Source of the DNA: DASUPK01 sp963797265
Lineage (GTDB): Bacteria; Actinomycetota; Thermoleophilia; Solirubrobacterales; 70-9
Reading direction: 5' to 3'
DNA: 64,000 nucleotides
Assembly (NCBI GenBank): GCA_963797265.1
Contig: CAWCOY010000003.1
Coordinates: forward strand, 682,001 to 746,000
The notes under the pieces are model-generated. The model was not told the DNA's origin, made no database searches, and saw only the letters and a program-made list of their open reading frames with translations. Below, piece by piece: positions 42,382 through 50,315 of the stretch. The position numbers were made by a program, and so were the translations under genes. Positions within the stretch are counted from its first letter, which is position 1. Each line of letters begins with the position of its first letter.

Positions 42382-43398
42382 GTGGCCACCATCGCGACAC
42401 CCGAGCTCGCCCCGGCGCCCGGCAGGCATTTCGCCGAGGCCCGGATCCGCGGCGTCCGGGACGTGGCCAGCGACGTTCGGATGATCGAGATCGAGCCGTC
42501 CGCCGGGGTGCGCCGGTATGCGACCGGCAGCCACCTCGACATCGCGGTGGACATCGACGGTCTGCCCGACACTCGCTCCTACTCGCTGGTGGGCGAGGGT
42601 CCCGTCGACGGCGCCTACCGGATCGCGGTCAAGGAGATCAAAGACAGCCGCGGCGGCTCGGTCTGGGTCCGAGCGCTGGAGGCAGGCACCAGCGTCGCCG
42701 TCTCGGAACCTCAGAGCAACTTCGAGCTGCAGTACGGCCGCTCCGAGTACCTGCTGGTGGCCGGCGGGATCGGGATCACGCCGATCTTCGGCATGGCCCA
42801 TGCGCTCGAGCGCCACGGCAGGCCGTTTCGCCTGCTCTACGCGGCGCACACTCGCGAGCAGATGCCTTTCGTCGACGAGCTCTCCGACCTGCTGGGAGAT
42901 CGCCTGGAGCTGTTCGTCTCGGCGGAGGGGAATCGCCTCGACATCGGCAGCGAGATCGAGCGCCTGCACCGCGACGGTGAGCTCTATCTCTGCGGGCCGC
43001 TGCGCCTCCGTGACGCCGCTCGGCACGAGTGGAGCAAGAGGGAGCGCAGGCCGGACCGCCTGCAGTTCGAGACCTTCGCCTCGGGCGGTGCATTCGCACC
43101 CGAGGAGTTCCTGGTCCATGTGGGCGATGCCGCGTGCGATGTCACCGTGCGTCGCAACCGCACCCTGCTCGATGCCCTGAAGGACGACGGCGTGGACATG
43201 ATGTGGGATTGCCTGCGGGGCGAGTGCGGGCTGTGCGCCGCGACGGTGGTCGACGTCGAGGGGGAGCTCGACCATCGCGACGTCTTCCTCAGCGACGAGG
43301 AGAAGGAGGAGGGCCACGCGATCATCACCTGCGTCTCACGCGCGGTCGGCGGCGCAATCACGATCGACACCGGCTTCAGGCCCAACCCTCAGGTCTAG
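42382..43398 (+). CDS. PDR/VanB-type oxygenase reductase
   Basis: 338 aa. FMN domain with RSYSLVGEGPVDGAYRIAVK (about 64-83); NAD domain with LVAGGIGITPIFGMAHAL (about 128-145) and YLCGPLRLRDA; and a C-terminal plant-type [2Fe-2S] ferredoxin domain with CLRGECGLCAATV plus a distal Cys in IITCVSRA. This is the phthalate dioxygenase reductase order, FMN-NAD-Fe-S. It passes electrons from NAD(P)H to the Rieske protein upstream. GTG start at 42382; the pair is surely co-transcribed. Confidence 0.92.
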   Translation: MATIATPELAPAPGRHFAEARIRGVRDVASDVRMIEIEPSAGVRRYATGSHLDIAVDIDGLPDTRSYSLVGEGPVDGAYRIAVKEIKDSRGGSVWVRALEAGTSVAVSEPQSNFELQYGRSEYLLVAGGIGITPIFGMAHALERHGRPFRLLYAAHTREQMPFVDELSDLLGDRLELFVSAEGNRLDIGSEIERLHRDGELYLCGPLRLRDAARHEWSKRERRPDRLQFETFASGGAFAPEEFLVHVGDAACDVTVRRNRTLLDALKDDGVDMMWDCLRGECGLCAATVVDVEGELDHRDVFLSDEEKEEGHAIITCVSRAVGGAITIDTGFRPNPQV

Positions 43399-43407
43399 AG
43401 ACTCCAG

Positions 43408-43834
43408 TCAGCCGCGATTCGGAGAGCCGGTGACCTTCGTGTCTTCGGGCGGCCACGTCTCGATGTCCCAGTGCTGCTCGACCCTGGGCTTGGAGAAGAA
43501 GGCGAGAACGCGCAGATCCTCGGAGCCGGTGTTGTGGAAGGTCATGCGAGGTGCCCTCCGTGAGAACGAAGACGTCGCCTGGCCTGATCGGCTGGGCGCC
43601 ATCGTCCGTGAGCAGGTCGCCCTCGCCGGAGAGGATGTACTGCGTCTCCTCGGCGGTGTCTACGTGCTTGCCGAGGCGGGCACCCGGTGGGATCGCGAAG
43701 CAGATGGTGCAGGACTGCTCCGCCTTGCTGCCGCCGTAGGCGAAGTAGCCGCCGAGCCAGACCGCGTCGTCCGTCGCCGTCGACTTCACCGTCGTGGTCT
43801 CGAGATCCTCCACTTTCTGCGGCTGCACGTTCAT
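43408..43834 (-). pseudogene. cupin-domain protein with a one-base frame disruption
   Basis: The ATG frame from 43834 gives a cupin core: SCTICFAIPPGARLGKHVDT, AEETQYILSGEGDLLTDDG and IRPGDVFVLTEGT. After HD the frame must change to continue FHNTGSEDLRVLAFFSKPRV and end in PEDTKVTGSPNRG and TGA at 43408-43410. Deleting one base of the GG at 43540-43541 (plus strand) restores the natural protein, about 141 aa. So it is either a sequencing error or a recent null. It probably worked with the adjacent oxygenase, as single-domain cupins often do in aromatic pathways. Confidence 0.75.
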
Positions 43835-43942
43835 CGCGCGCTCCTCCTTGATCCGTTGTCGCAGTCGCGCGCCACCCTAGTCGCGAGAACAAACCAATAG
43901 ACTTGACTTTCTCTCGCCGCCACGCGACGTAGGAGGAGATAG

Positions 43943-45787
43943 ATGGCAACCGCAACGTCCGAGGTGGGCGCGTTCCCAAGCCCGTTCTCGATCGAGACCC
44001 CGCAGGGATGCGAGGGCTGGGAGGAGATGTACCCGTATTGGGCCCTGTTCGACGAGCACCGCAAGGAGGCGGACGAGAACCGCCTCTGGTTCTGGAACTC
44101 GATGCACTTCCCCCTGCCGATGCCGGCCTTCGACATCGTCGAGACCGACCACCCGTACGCGGCGTTCGCGGGCTGGCAGAACCGCGCCTTCGCGGTCCCG
44201 CCGGTGATGGGCGTCGACTACCGCATCGTCAACGGGTACGTCTACATCTCTCCCAATCCCGTCACCGACCCCGAGCTGATCGGGCAGCGGGCGGAGATCT
44301 TCCAGAAGCGGGCGGGCTACTACTTCTCGAACTGGGACGAGCTCTACGTCAAATGGCGCCAGAAGATGGAGGCCCTCAACCGCGAGGTCGAGGCGATCGA
44401 GGTGCCGAGGCTCCTCGAGTACGAGGACGAGGAGGTCCTCTTCACGGACCGCAAGCTCTCGAACATCGAGCTGCTGGACGCCTACCGCCACGCCCTCCAT
44501 TGCGCCGAGCTGATGTGGCAGCACCACTTCGAGTTCCTGTTGCTCGGCTACGGCGCCTATCTGACCTTCGCCGAGTTCTGCCGTGAGCAGCTGCCGGACA
44601 TCCCCGACCAGCACATCTCGCAGATGGTCGCCGGGGTGGACGTGGACCTGTTCAAGCCCGACGAGGAGCTGCGGCGGCTCGCCCGCCTGGCGATCGAGAC
44701 CGAGGTCGCCGACGCGTTCCAGGAGGGCCGCACGCCCGACGAGATCAACGCCGAGCTGGGCGAGAGCGAGGCCGGCCGCTCATGGCTGGAGGAGCTCGAG
44801 AAGGTCAAGGACCCCTGGTTCAACATGGGCACCGGGGACGGGCTCTACCACTACTTCGGCAGCTGGAACGACGACCCGAGCATCCCGTACGCGTCGCTGA
44901 TCGGGCACATCGCCGCGCTCCAGGCCGGCCAGCAGATCGACCGGCCCACGGAGGAGGTGATCGCCGAGCGCGACCGGATCGCCGCCGAGTACAAGGCCCT
45001 GATCGACGAGGAGGCACAGCCGACCTTCGACGAGCTCCTAGGTCTCTCGCGCAAGGTCTTCCCCTACGTGGAGGAGCACAAGTTCTACTGCGACTACTGG
45101 TTCCAGTCGCGCTTCTTCAACAAGATCCGCGAGTTCGGGGCCCTGCTGGCCGAGCACGACTTCCTCACGGAGGGGGAGGACATCTTCCAGCTCTCCCGCC
45201 ACGAGGTGATGGAGGCCCTGGAGGAGCTGGCGCTCACCTGGGCCACGGGCGGCGAGCCTCTCGGCCCGCACCGCTGGCCGCCGATCGCGGAGCGGCGGAA
45301 GGAGCTCCTCGAGAAGCTCGGTGAGTGGACGCCGCCGCCCGCCCTGGGGGCGATGCCGGAGGCCGTCAACGACCCGATGGTCGTGATGCTCTGGGGCATC
45401 ACCAAGGAGCGCCTGCAGCAGTGGGCGCGCGCCAAGGACGGAGATGGCACCGAGCTCTCCGGCTACGCGGCCTCGCCGGGGGAGATCGAGGGCCCGGCCC
45501 GCGTGGTCCGGGACCTGGAGGGCATCTCCGACGTGCGCGCGGGCGAGATCCTGGTCTGCACGATCACCTCGCCGTCCTGGGCACCGATCTTCAGCAAGAT
45601 CGCGGCGACCGTCACCGACATCGGCGGGATCATGTCCCACGCCGCGATCGTCTCCCGCGAGTACGGGCTACCCGCGGTGGTCGGCACCGGGACCGCGACC
45701 TCGCGGATCAAGACCGGCCAGATGCTGAGGGTCGACGGCTCGACCGGCGTCGTGCGGATCCTCGACGGCAACGGCGATGGCGCCTGA
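43943..45787 (+). CDS. PEP-utilising swivel-domain subunit of a split dikinase (phenylphosphate-synthase alpha-like)
   Basis: 614 aa. Residues about 1-510 form a large helical domain with no motif I can name (likely substrate binding). The C-terminal ~100 residues are the PEP-synthase mobile phosphohistidine domain: SPGEIEGPARVVRDLEGI, ITSPSWAPIFSKIAA, and DIGGIMSHAAIVSREYGLP, where His566 is the phosphorylated residue. Length and layout match the larger phenylphosphate synthase subunit of anaerobic phenol degraders, and also the substrate plus swivel parts of rifampin phosphotransferase. ATG after taggagg. The 3' end overlaps the ATP-grasp subunit by 11 bases. The phosphate acceptor is unknown. 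Confidence 0.85.
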   Translation: MATATSEVGAFPSPFSIETPQGCEGWEEMYPYWALFDEHRKEADENRLWFWNSMHFPLPMPAFDIVETDHPYAAFAGWQNRAFAVPPVMGVDYRIVNGYVYISPNPVTDPELIGQRAEIFQKRAGYYFSNWDELYVKWRQKMEALNREVEAIEVPRLLEYEDEEVLFTDRKLSNIELLDAYRHALHCAELMWQHHFEFLLLGYGAYLTFAEFCREQLPDIPDQHISQMVAGVDVDLFKPDEELRRLARLAIETEVADAFQEGRTPDEINAELGESEAGRSWLEELEKVKDPWFNMGTGDGLYHYFGSWNDDPSIPYASLIGHIAALQAGQQIDRPTEEVIAERDRIAAEYKALIDEEAQPTFDELLGLSRKVFPYVEEHKFYCDYWFQSRFFNKIREFGALLAEHDFLTEGEDIFQLSRHEVMEALEELALTWATGGEPLGPHRWPPIAERRKELLEKLGEWTPPPALGAMPEAVNDPMVVMLWGITKERLQQWARAKDGDGTELSGYAASPGEIEGPARVVRDLEGISDVRAGEILVCTITSPSWAPIFSKIAATVTDIGGIMSHAAIVSREYGLPAVVGTGTATSRIKTGQMLRVDGSTGVVRILDGNGDGA

Positions 45788-46781
45788 ACGGATTCGTGCG
45801 CTGGCCGAGCTGTGCCGCTCCGACGAGGAGCGGTTCGGGGCCAAGAGCGCCAGCCTCGGAGAGCTGATCGGAGCGGGCGTCCCGGTGCCGCCCGGGTTCG
45901 CGCTCTCCGCCGAGTCCTATCTGGCGGCGGTCGAAGGAGTCGACCTCACTGGAGGCGATCCGGAGAAGTGCGCCAGCGCGATCCGCGCGACGCCGCTGCC
46001 GGAGTCCCTGCTGGCGGAGCTGGCCGCTCGCTACGAGGAGCTGGCCTCCGATGCGGGCGATCCGAGCCCGCCGGTGGCGGTTCGCTCCAGCGCGATCGGT
46101 GAGGACTCGGAGGAGGCGACTTTCGCCGGGCAGCAGGAGACCTATCTGTGGGTGCGCGGGATCGATCAGCTCCACGAGGCGGTGCGCAACTGCTGGGCGA
46201 GCCTCTACAGCCCGGAGGCGGTCACCTACCGGGCCGAGATGGCCGCCGAGCACCGGGCGCCGGCGATGGGGGTGACCGTGCAGCTGATGGTCGACGCCGC
46301 GGTCTCGGGGGTCATGTTCACCTGCAACCCGCTGAACGGCGACCCGAGCACGGTGGCGGTCAACGCGAGCTGGGGCCTGGGGCTGGCGGTGGTCGGCGGC
46401 GAGGTGACCCCGGACGAGTACCGCATCAGCAAGGTGACCCGAGAGGTTCTCTCCAGGTCCGTGGGGCCCAAGGAGGTCGAGTATCTGCCCGATCCCTCGG
46501 GCAGCGGCGCGACCCGAGTCGAGGTCGCGGCGGAGCGCCAGGCCGAGGCGTGCCTGGACGAGGAGCAGCTCGGGCTGCTGGCCGACGTCGCCCGGAAGAT
46601 CGAGAGCCACTTCGGGGGCCACCAGGACATCGAGTGGGCGATCGCGCGGGGCGGAGCCGAGCTCTACATGCTCCAGGCGCGGCCGGTGACGGTGAAGCCG
46701 GCGAAGACCGACAGGGCGCAGCCCCCGCGCTCGGCGATGGACCTGGTGATGGGCACCTTCGGCGCCGCCAAGAGCCGATGA
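45777..46781 (+). CDS. PEP/pyruvate-binding ATP-grasp subunit of the split dikinase (phenylphosphate-synthase beta-like)
   Basis: 334 aa, essentially only the PPDK_N nucleotide-binding domain. GAKSASLGELIGAGVPVPPGFALS (about 22-45), VAVRSSAIGEDSEEATFAGQQETYL (about 100-124), SGVMFTCNPL, and the terminal DIEWAIA with LQARPVT are the standard series of this ATP-grasp domain. It would take ATP and phosphorylate His566 of the upstream partner. Together the two rebuild a PEP synthase-like enzyme as separate chains in swivel-first order. No third CBS-type regulatory subunit, known from phenylphosphate synthase, is nearby. Coupled on both sides. Confidence 0.88.
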   Translation: MAPERIRALAELCRSDEERFGAKSASLGELIGAGVPVPPGFALSAESYLAAVEGVDLTGGDPEKCASAIRATPLPESLLAELAARYEELASDAGDPSPPVAVRSSAIGEDSEEATFAGQQETYLWVRGIDQLHEAVRNCWASLYSPEAVTYRAEMAAEHRAPAMGVTVQLMVDAAVSGVMFTCNPLNGDPSTVAVNASWGLGLAVVGGEVTPDEYRISKVTREVLSRSVGPKEVEYLPDPSGSGATRVEVAAERQAEACLDEEQLGLLADVARKIESHFGGHQDIEWAIARGGAELYMLQARPVTVKPAKTDRAQPPRSAMDLVMGTFGAAKSR

Positions 46782-48124
46782 GCGGCGATCTCGTCGAGAT
46801 CGTCGACACGACGACCCGGGACGGCAATCAGAGCCTCTGGAGCGCGACCGGCCTGACGACCCCGGACGTGCTCGACATCGCGCCGACCATGGACCGGGTC
46901 GGCTTCCGGGCCCTCGACTTCACCTCCAGCACCCACATGTCGGTCTCGGTCCGCTTCCACCATGAGGACCCCTGGGAGCGAATCCGCCTCGTCAGCGAGG
47001 CGATGCCCGAGACGCCGCTCAACTTCATCACCACCGGCATGCGCTTCATCTCCTGGACCCCCGCCGGGGAGGACGTGATTCGACTCGTCTTCCGATGCGT
47101 CGCCCGCAACGGGATCCGCCGCTTCCAGATCGCCGAGCCCTCGAACGATCCGGAGGCGCTGCTGCGGCTGGCGCGGATGGCGCGCGAGGAGGGGGTCGAG
47201 GAGGTGGTCGTCGGGCTGACCTACTCGATCAGCCCGGTGCACACGCACGCCTACTATCTCGAGCGCGCCCGGGCGGTGTCCGGCTCGGAGCACATCGACC
47301 GGCTCTACCTGAAGGACCCCGGCGGCCTCCTCACCCCCGACGCGGTGCGCGAGCTGATCCCGGGCTTCATGGAGGCCGTCTCCCCTCGTCCCGTGGAGCT
47401 GCACAGCCACTGCACGATCAGCCTCGGCCCGCTGGCGTACGTCGAGGGCCTGAAGGCCGGGACGCGCACGCTGCACACGGCGGTGGCCCCGGTCGCCAAC
47501 GGGACCTCGAACCCGTCCTGCGAGAACACCCTCCACAACCTGGAGGCGGAGGGCTATTCGCACGGTCTCGACACCGACGCCCTGGGCGAGGTCTCCGAGC
47601 ACTTCCGGGAGCTCGCGCAGCGCAAGGACCTGCCGCTCGGCCGGCCCGTCGAATATGACTCGGCCTACTACCGCCACCAGATGCCCGGCGGCATGGTGAC
47701 CACCACCAAGCGCCAGCTCCAGGAGATCGGCAAGCCTGAGCTCTTCGACGCCACCCTCGAGGAGGTGACCCGCGTCCGCGCCGAGATGGGCTACCCGATC
47801 ATGGTCACCCCGGTCTCGCAGTTCGTCGCCACCCAGGCGGTGATGAACGTCATCTACGAGGAGCGCTGGAGCAAGGTCTCCAACGAGATGATCCGGTACT
47901 TCCACGGCCACTTCTTCGAGCCCGCCGCCCCGGTCGATCCGGAGGTCGCCGACAAGGTGCTCTCCATGCCTCGCGCCGCGAAGCTGAAGGACGTCGAGCC
48001 GCTCAGCCTCGAGGGCGCGCGCGAGAAGTTCGGCGACTCCATCTCCGACGAGGAGCTGCTCCTTCGCCTGACCATGCCTGCCGAGCAGGTCGACGCGATG
48101 GTCACCGAGGGCGCCGCCCACTGA
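46778..48124 (+). CDS. HMGL/carboxyltransferase-type TIM barrel protein (pyruvate carboxyltransferase-like)
   Basis: 448 aa. DRE-TIM family: VDTTTRDGNQSLW (Asp10, Arg14, Asp15, Gln18), LYLKDPGGLLTPDAV with Lys179 at the position carbamylated in biotin-dependent carboxyltransferases, and the metal His pair HSHCTISL (His209, His211). The C-terminal part (GGMVTTTKRQLQE; PYPIMVTPVSQFVATQAV-like) matches oxaloacetate decarboxylase alpha/transcarboxylase 5S. There is no biotin-carrier domain attached. The loop TTTRDGNQ differs from the common TLRDAHQ. Its ATG overlaps the previous stop (ATGA). It may carboxylate, decarboxylate or aldol-cleave the product of the kinase; unknown. Confidence 0.85.
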   Translation: MSGDLVEIVDTTTRDGNQSLWSATGLTTPDVLDIAPTMDRVGFRALDFTSSTHMSVSVRFHHEDPWERIRLVSEAMPETPLNFITTGMRFISWTPAGEDVIRLVFRCVARNGIRRFQIAEPSNDPEALLRLARMAREEGVEEVVVGLTYSISPVHTHAYYLERARAVSGSEHIDRLYLKDPGGLLTPDAVRELIPGFMEAVSPRPVELHSHCTISLGPLAYVEGLKAGTRTLHTAVAPVANGTSNPSCENTLHNLEAEGYSHGLDTDALGEVSEHFRELAQRKDLPLGRPVEYDSAYYRHQMPGGMVTTTKRQLQEIGKPELFDATLEEVTRVRAEMGYPIMVTPVSQFVATQAVMNVIYEERWSKVSNEMIRYFHGHFFEPAAPVDPEVADKVLSMPRAAKLKDVEPLSLEGAREKFGDSISDEELLLRLTMPAEQVDAMVTEGAAH

Positions 48125-48927
48125 TGCAGCTCGACGACGTCAAGGGATTCGTATTCGACGTCGACGGATCCCTCGTCCACCGCGGCACCGACTTTCGCTC
48201 CGAGCCCCTGCCGGGGGCCGTCGACGTGCTGGAGGCGATCCGCCGCTCGGGGCGCCGCCTGGTCCTCTTCACGAACGGCAGCCACCTGGATCCCGAGACC
48301 TTCGCCGCCGGTCTGCGCGAAGACGGCCTCCCGGTCTCCGACGACGAGCTGCTGACGCCGGTCGTCAGCGCGACCGCCTACCTCGCCCAGCATCATTCGG
48401 GCCGGCCGGCGATGGTCTTCGGCTCCGACGAGATCAAGCGCCGCATGGAGCGCGACGGCGTCCCCCTCACCGACACCGACGAGGCCGAAGCCGTCTTCGT
48501 CGCGCACGTCCCGCAGGTCGACATGGACGAGCTGGAAACCGCCGCCCGGGCGGTGATGAAGGGCGCGCCCCTGCTGACCGCGAACTACGGCCCGGGCTAT
48601 TGGGGGGCAAACGGCCTGATCTTCAGCCGTGGCGCGATGACCACCGCGGCGATCGCCAAGGTGACCGAGACGGAGCCGATCGTGGTCGGCAAGCCATCGG
48701 AGGTCGCGGTGGAGGCGACCGCGAAGAGGCTGGGCGTCCCTCCCGAGCGGCATGCCGTGATCGGCGACGACCTGGACATGGACATCGCCTTGGGCCAGCT
48801 GGGCGGGTCGCGCACGATCCTGGTCCGCAGCGGGATGAGCGGCAAGCTCGACATCGACGGAATTCCCGAGGAGCGCCGTCCGGACGCGGTCATCGACGGC
48901 GTCGAGGAGATGCTGCCGTGGCTGTGA
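48124..48927 (+). CDS. HAD-IIA family phosphatase (NagD-like)
   Basis: 267 aa. HAD motif I FVFDVDGSLVHRGTDF has both Asp residues (DVDGS rather than DxDGT). Motif II is LFTNGSHLDPETF, the IIA cap follows (YLAQHHSGRPAMVFG), and motif III/IV are VVGKPSEVAVE and VIGDDLDMDIAL. It is a probable phosphate-ester hydrolase. In this operon it could remove the phosphate installed by the dikinase or act on a phosphorylated intermediate. Start ATG shares a base with the previous stop; the 3' end overlaps the amidase gene. Confidence 0.9.
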   Translation: MQLDDVKGFVFDVDGSLVHRGTDFRSEPLPGAVDVLEAIRRSGRRLVLFTNGSHLDPETFAAGLREDGLPVSDDELLTPVVSATAYLAQHHSGRPAMVFGSDEIKRRMERDGVPLTDTDEAEAVFVAHVPQVDMDELETAARAVMKGAPLLTANYGPGYWGANGLIFSRGAMTTAAIAKVTETEPIVVGKPSEVAVEATAKRLGVPPERHAVIGDDLDMDIALGQLGGSRTILVRSGMSGKLDIDGIPEERRPDAVIDGVEEMLPWL

Positions 48928-50312
48928 GCACCACGGACCCGGCGGATCTCGGAGTCGGCGAGGCGGTCTCGGCGCTGGCCGCCGGAGAGCTGTCCTCACT
49001 CGAGCTGGTCGAGGCGTGCCTGCGGCGGATCGAGGAGCGCGACGGGACCCACAGCCACGACGGCGATCCGGGCTCGATCAACGCCTGGGTCCGGGTCTAC
49101 GCGGAGGACGCGATCGAGACCGCGAAGCGCGCCGACCGGGTTCCCGCGGGCGAGCGGCCGGCCCTGCACGGAGTGCCGATCGGGCTGAAGGACGTCTATG
49201 CGGTGGCGGGCAAGCCGCTGACCGCCTCCAGCCGCGCCCTCGAGGACGTCCCCGAGCGGGACAGCGACGTCTGGGCGAGCCTGAAGGCGGCCGGGATGGT
49301 CCTGCTGGGGCATCTCCACACCCACGAGTTCACCGTCGGAGGCACCACCGACCAGGTCGGGAATCCCTGGGCCCTCGACCGGACGGCGGGCGGCTCGAGC
49401 GGCGGGTCGGCGGCGGCGCTCGCCGCCCGGATGACGCCGGCGGCCACCGGGAGCGACACGGCCGGTTCGCTGCGCATCCCCTCGGCCATGTGCGGCACCT
49501 CGACGATCAAGCCGACCTACGGGACCACCTCGTTCCGCGGCGGGGTTCCGCTGGCGCCGAGCTTCGACCACGCGGGCCCGATGGCCCGGACCCTTGAGGA
49601 CTGCGCCGCCCTGCTCGCCGCGATCACCGGCCTCGGGGGGAAGTCCGAACCGGGCTTGAGGGGCGCCCGGCTCGCCGTCTCACCCAGGCTGCCCCTGGTC
49701 ACCCCTGACGACGACGTCGCCGCCGGGTTTGATGGCGCGCTGGACGTCTGCCGGTCCCTTGGCACGGAGCTGGTCGACGTCCCGCCACCGGCTGCGCAGC
49801 TCGACGTCGGGACGGACTTCCTCGACATCCTCCATGCGGAGCTGGCCGCGTGGCATCGCCGGCTCGCCGACCGCCGCGACGTCTACCGGCCGGCGCTGAG
49901 GGAGTGGGTCGAGCAGGGGGAGGAGAAGGGGACCTCTGCGATCGACTACGCGGCGGCGCAGGCCCGCCGCCGCGAGGACACTGCGGCCTGGCGCGACTGG
50001 TTCGCCGAGCACCGGATCTCGGCGGTGATCGAGCCCACGGTCACCGTCGTCGCCTGGGCGCGCGGGGACGGCTACGACCGCGCGGGGAGTGACGCCGAGC
50101 TGATCGCCCTGACGCACTACTGGAACTGGACTGGCCTCCCCGCCGCCGCCCTGCCCGCCGGCGTCGGCTCGCGTAGCGGCCTCCCGGTGGGTGTCTCCCT
50201 GATCGGCGCTCATGGGACCGACCGGGACCTGCTCGGCCTCGGGATCGCGCTGCAGGCCGAGCTCGGGGTTCCCGAGGCGCCCGACCCGGCGCCGACGCAC
50301 GCAAGGAGGTGA
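48918..50312 (+). CDS. amidase signature family enzyme
   Basis: 464 aa. Complete Ser-cisSer-Lys triad: GLKDVYAV (Lys91), AGGSSGGSAAAL (Ser160/161) and GSDTAGSLRIPSA (Ser184), with GTSTIKPTYG after it. It hydrolyses an amide (or ester) in the cytoplasm. GatA is unlikely because no GatB/GatC genes are nearby. I chose the GTG at 48918, 8 bases after GAGGAG, over the GTG at 48924. Position in the coupled operon suggests that the substrate of this pathway passes through an amide stage. Confidence 0.9.
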   Translation: MAVSTTDPADLGVGEAVSALAAGELSSLELVEACLRRIEERDGTHSHDGDPGSINAWVRVYAEDAIETAKRADRVPAGERPALHGVPIGLKDVYAVAGKPLTASSRALEDVPERDSDVWASLKAAGMVLLGHLHTHEFTVGGTTDQVGNPWALDRTAGGSSGGSAAALAARMTPAATGSDTAGSLRIPSAMCGTSTIKPTYGTTSFRGGVPLAPSFDHAGPMARTLEDCAALLAAITGLGGKSEPGLRGARLAVSPRLPLVTPDDDVAAGFDGALDVCRSLGTELVDVPPPAAQLDVGTDFLDILHAELAAWHRRLADRRDVYRPALREWVEQGEEKGTSAIDYAAAQARRREDTAAWRDWFAEHRISAVIEPTVTVVAWARGDGYDRAGSDAELIALTHYWNWTGLPAAALPAGVGSRSGLPVGVSLIGAHGTDRDLLGLGIALQAELGVPEAPDPAPTHARR

Positions 50313-50315
50313 CGG

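Noticed and set aside
43902..43930. TTGACT as a -35 box before the dikinase operon
   Set aside because: No acceptable -10 hexamer at 16-18 bases; the ribosome binding site begins directly after. Kept out of the feature list.
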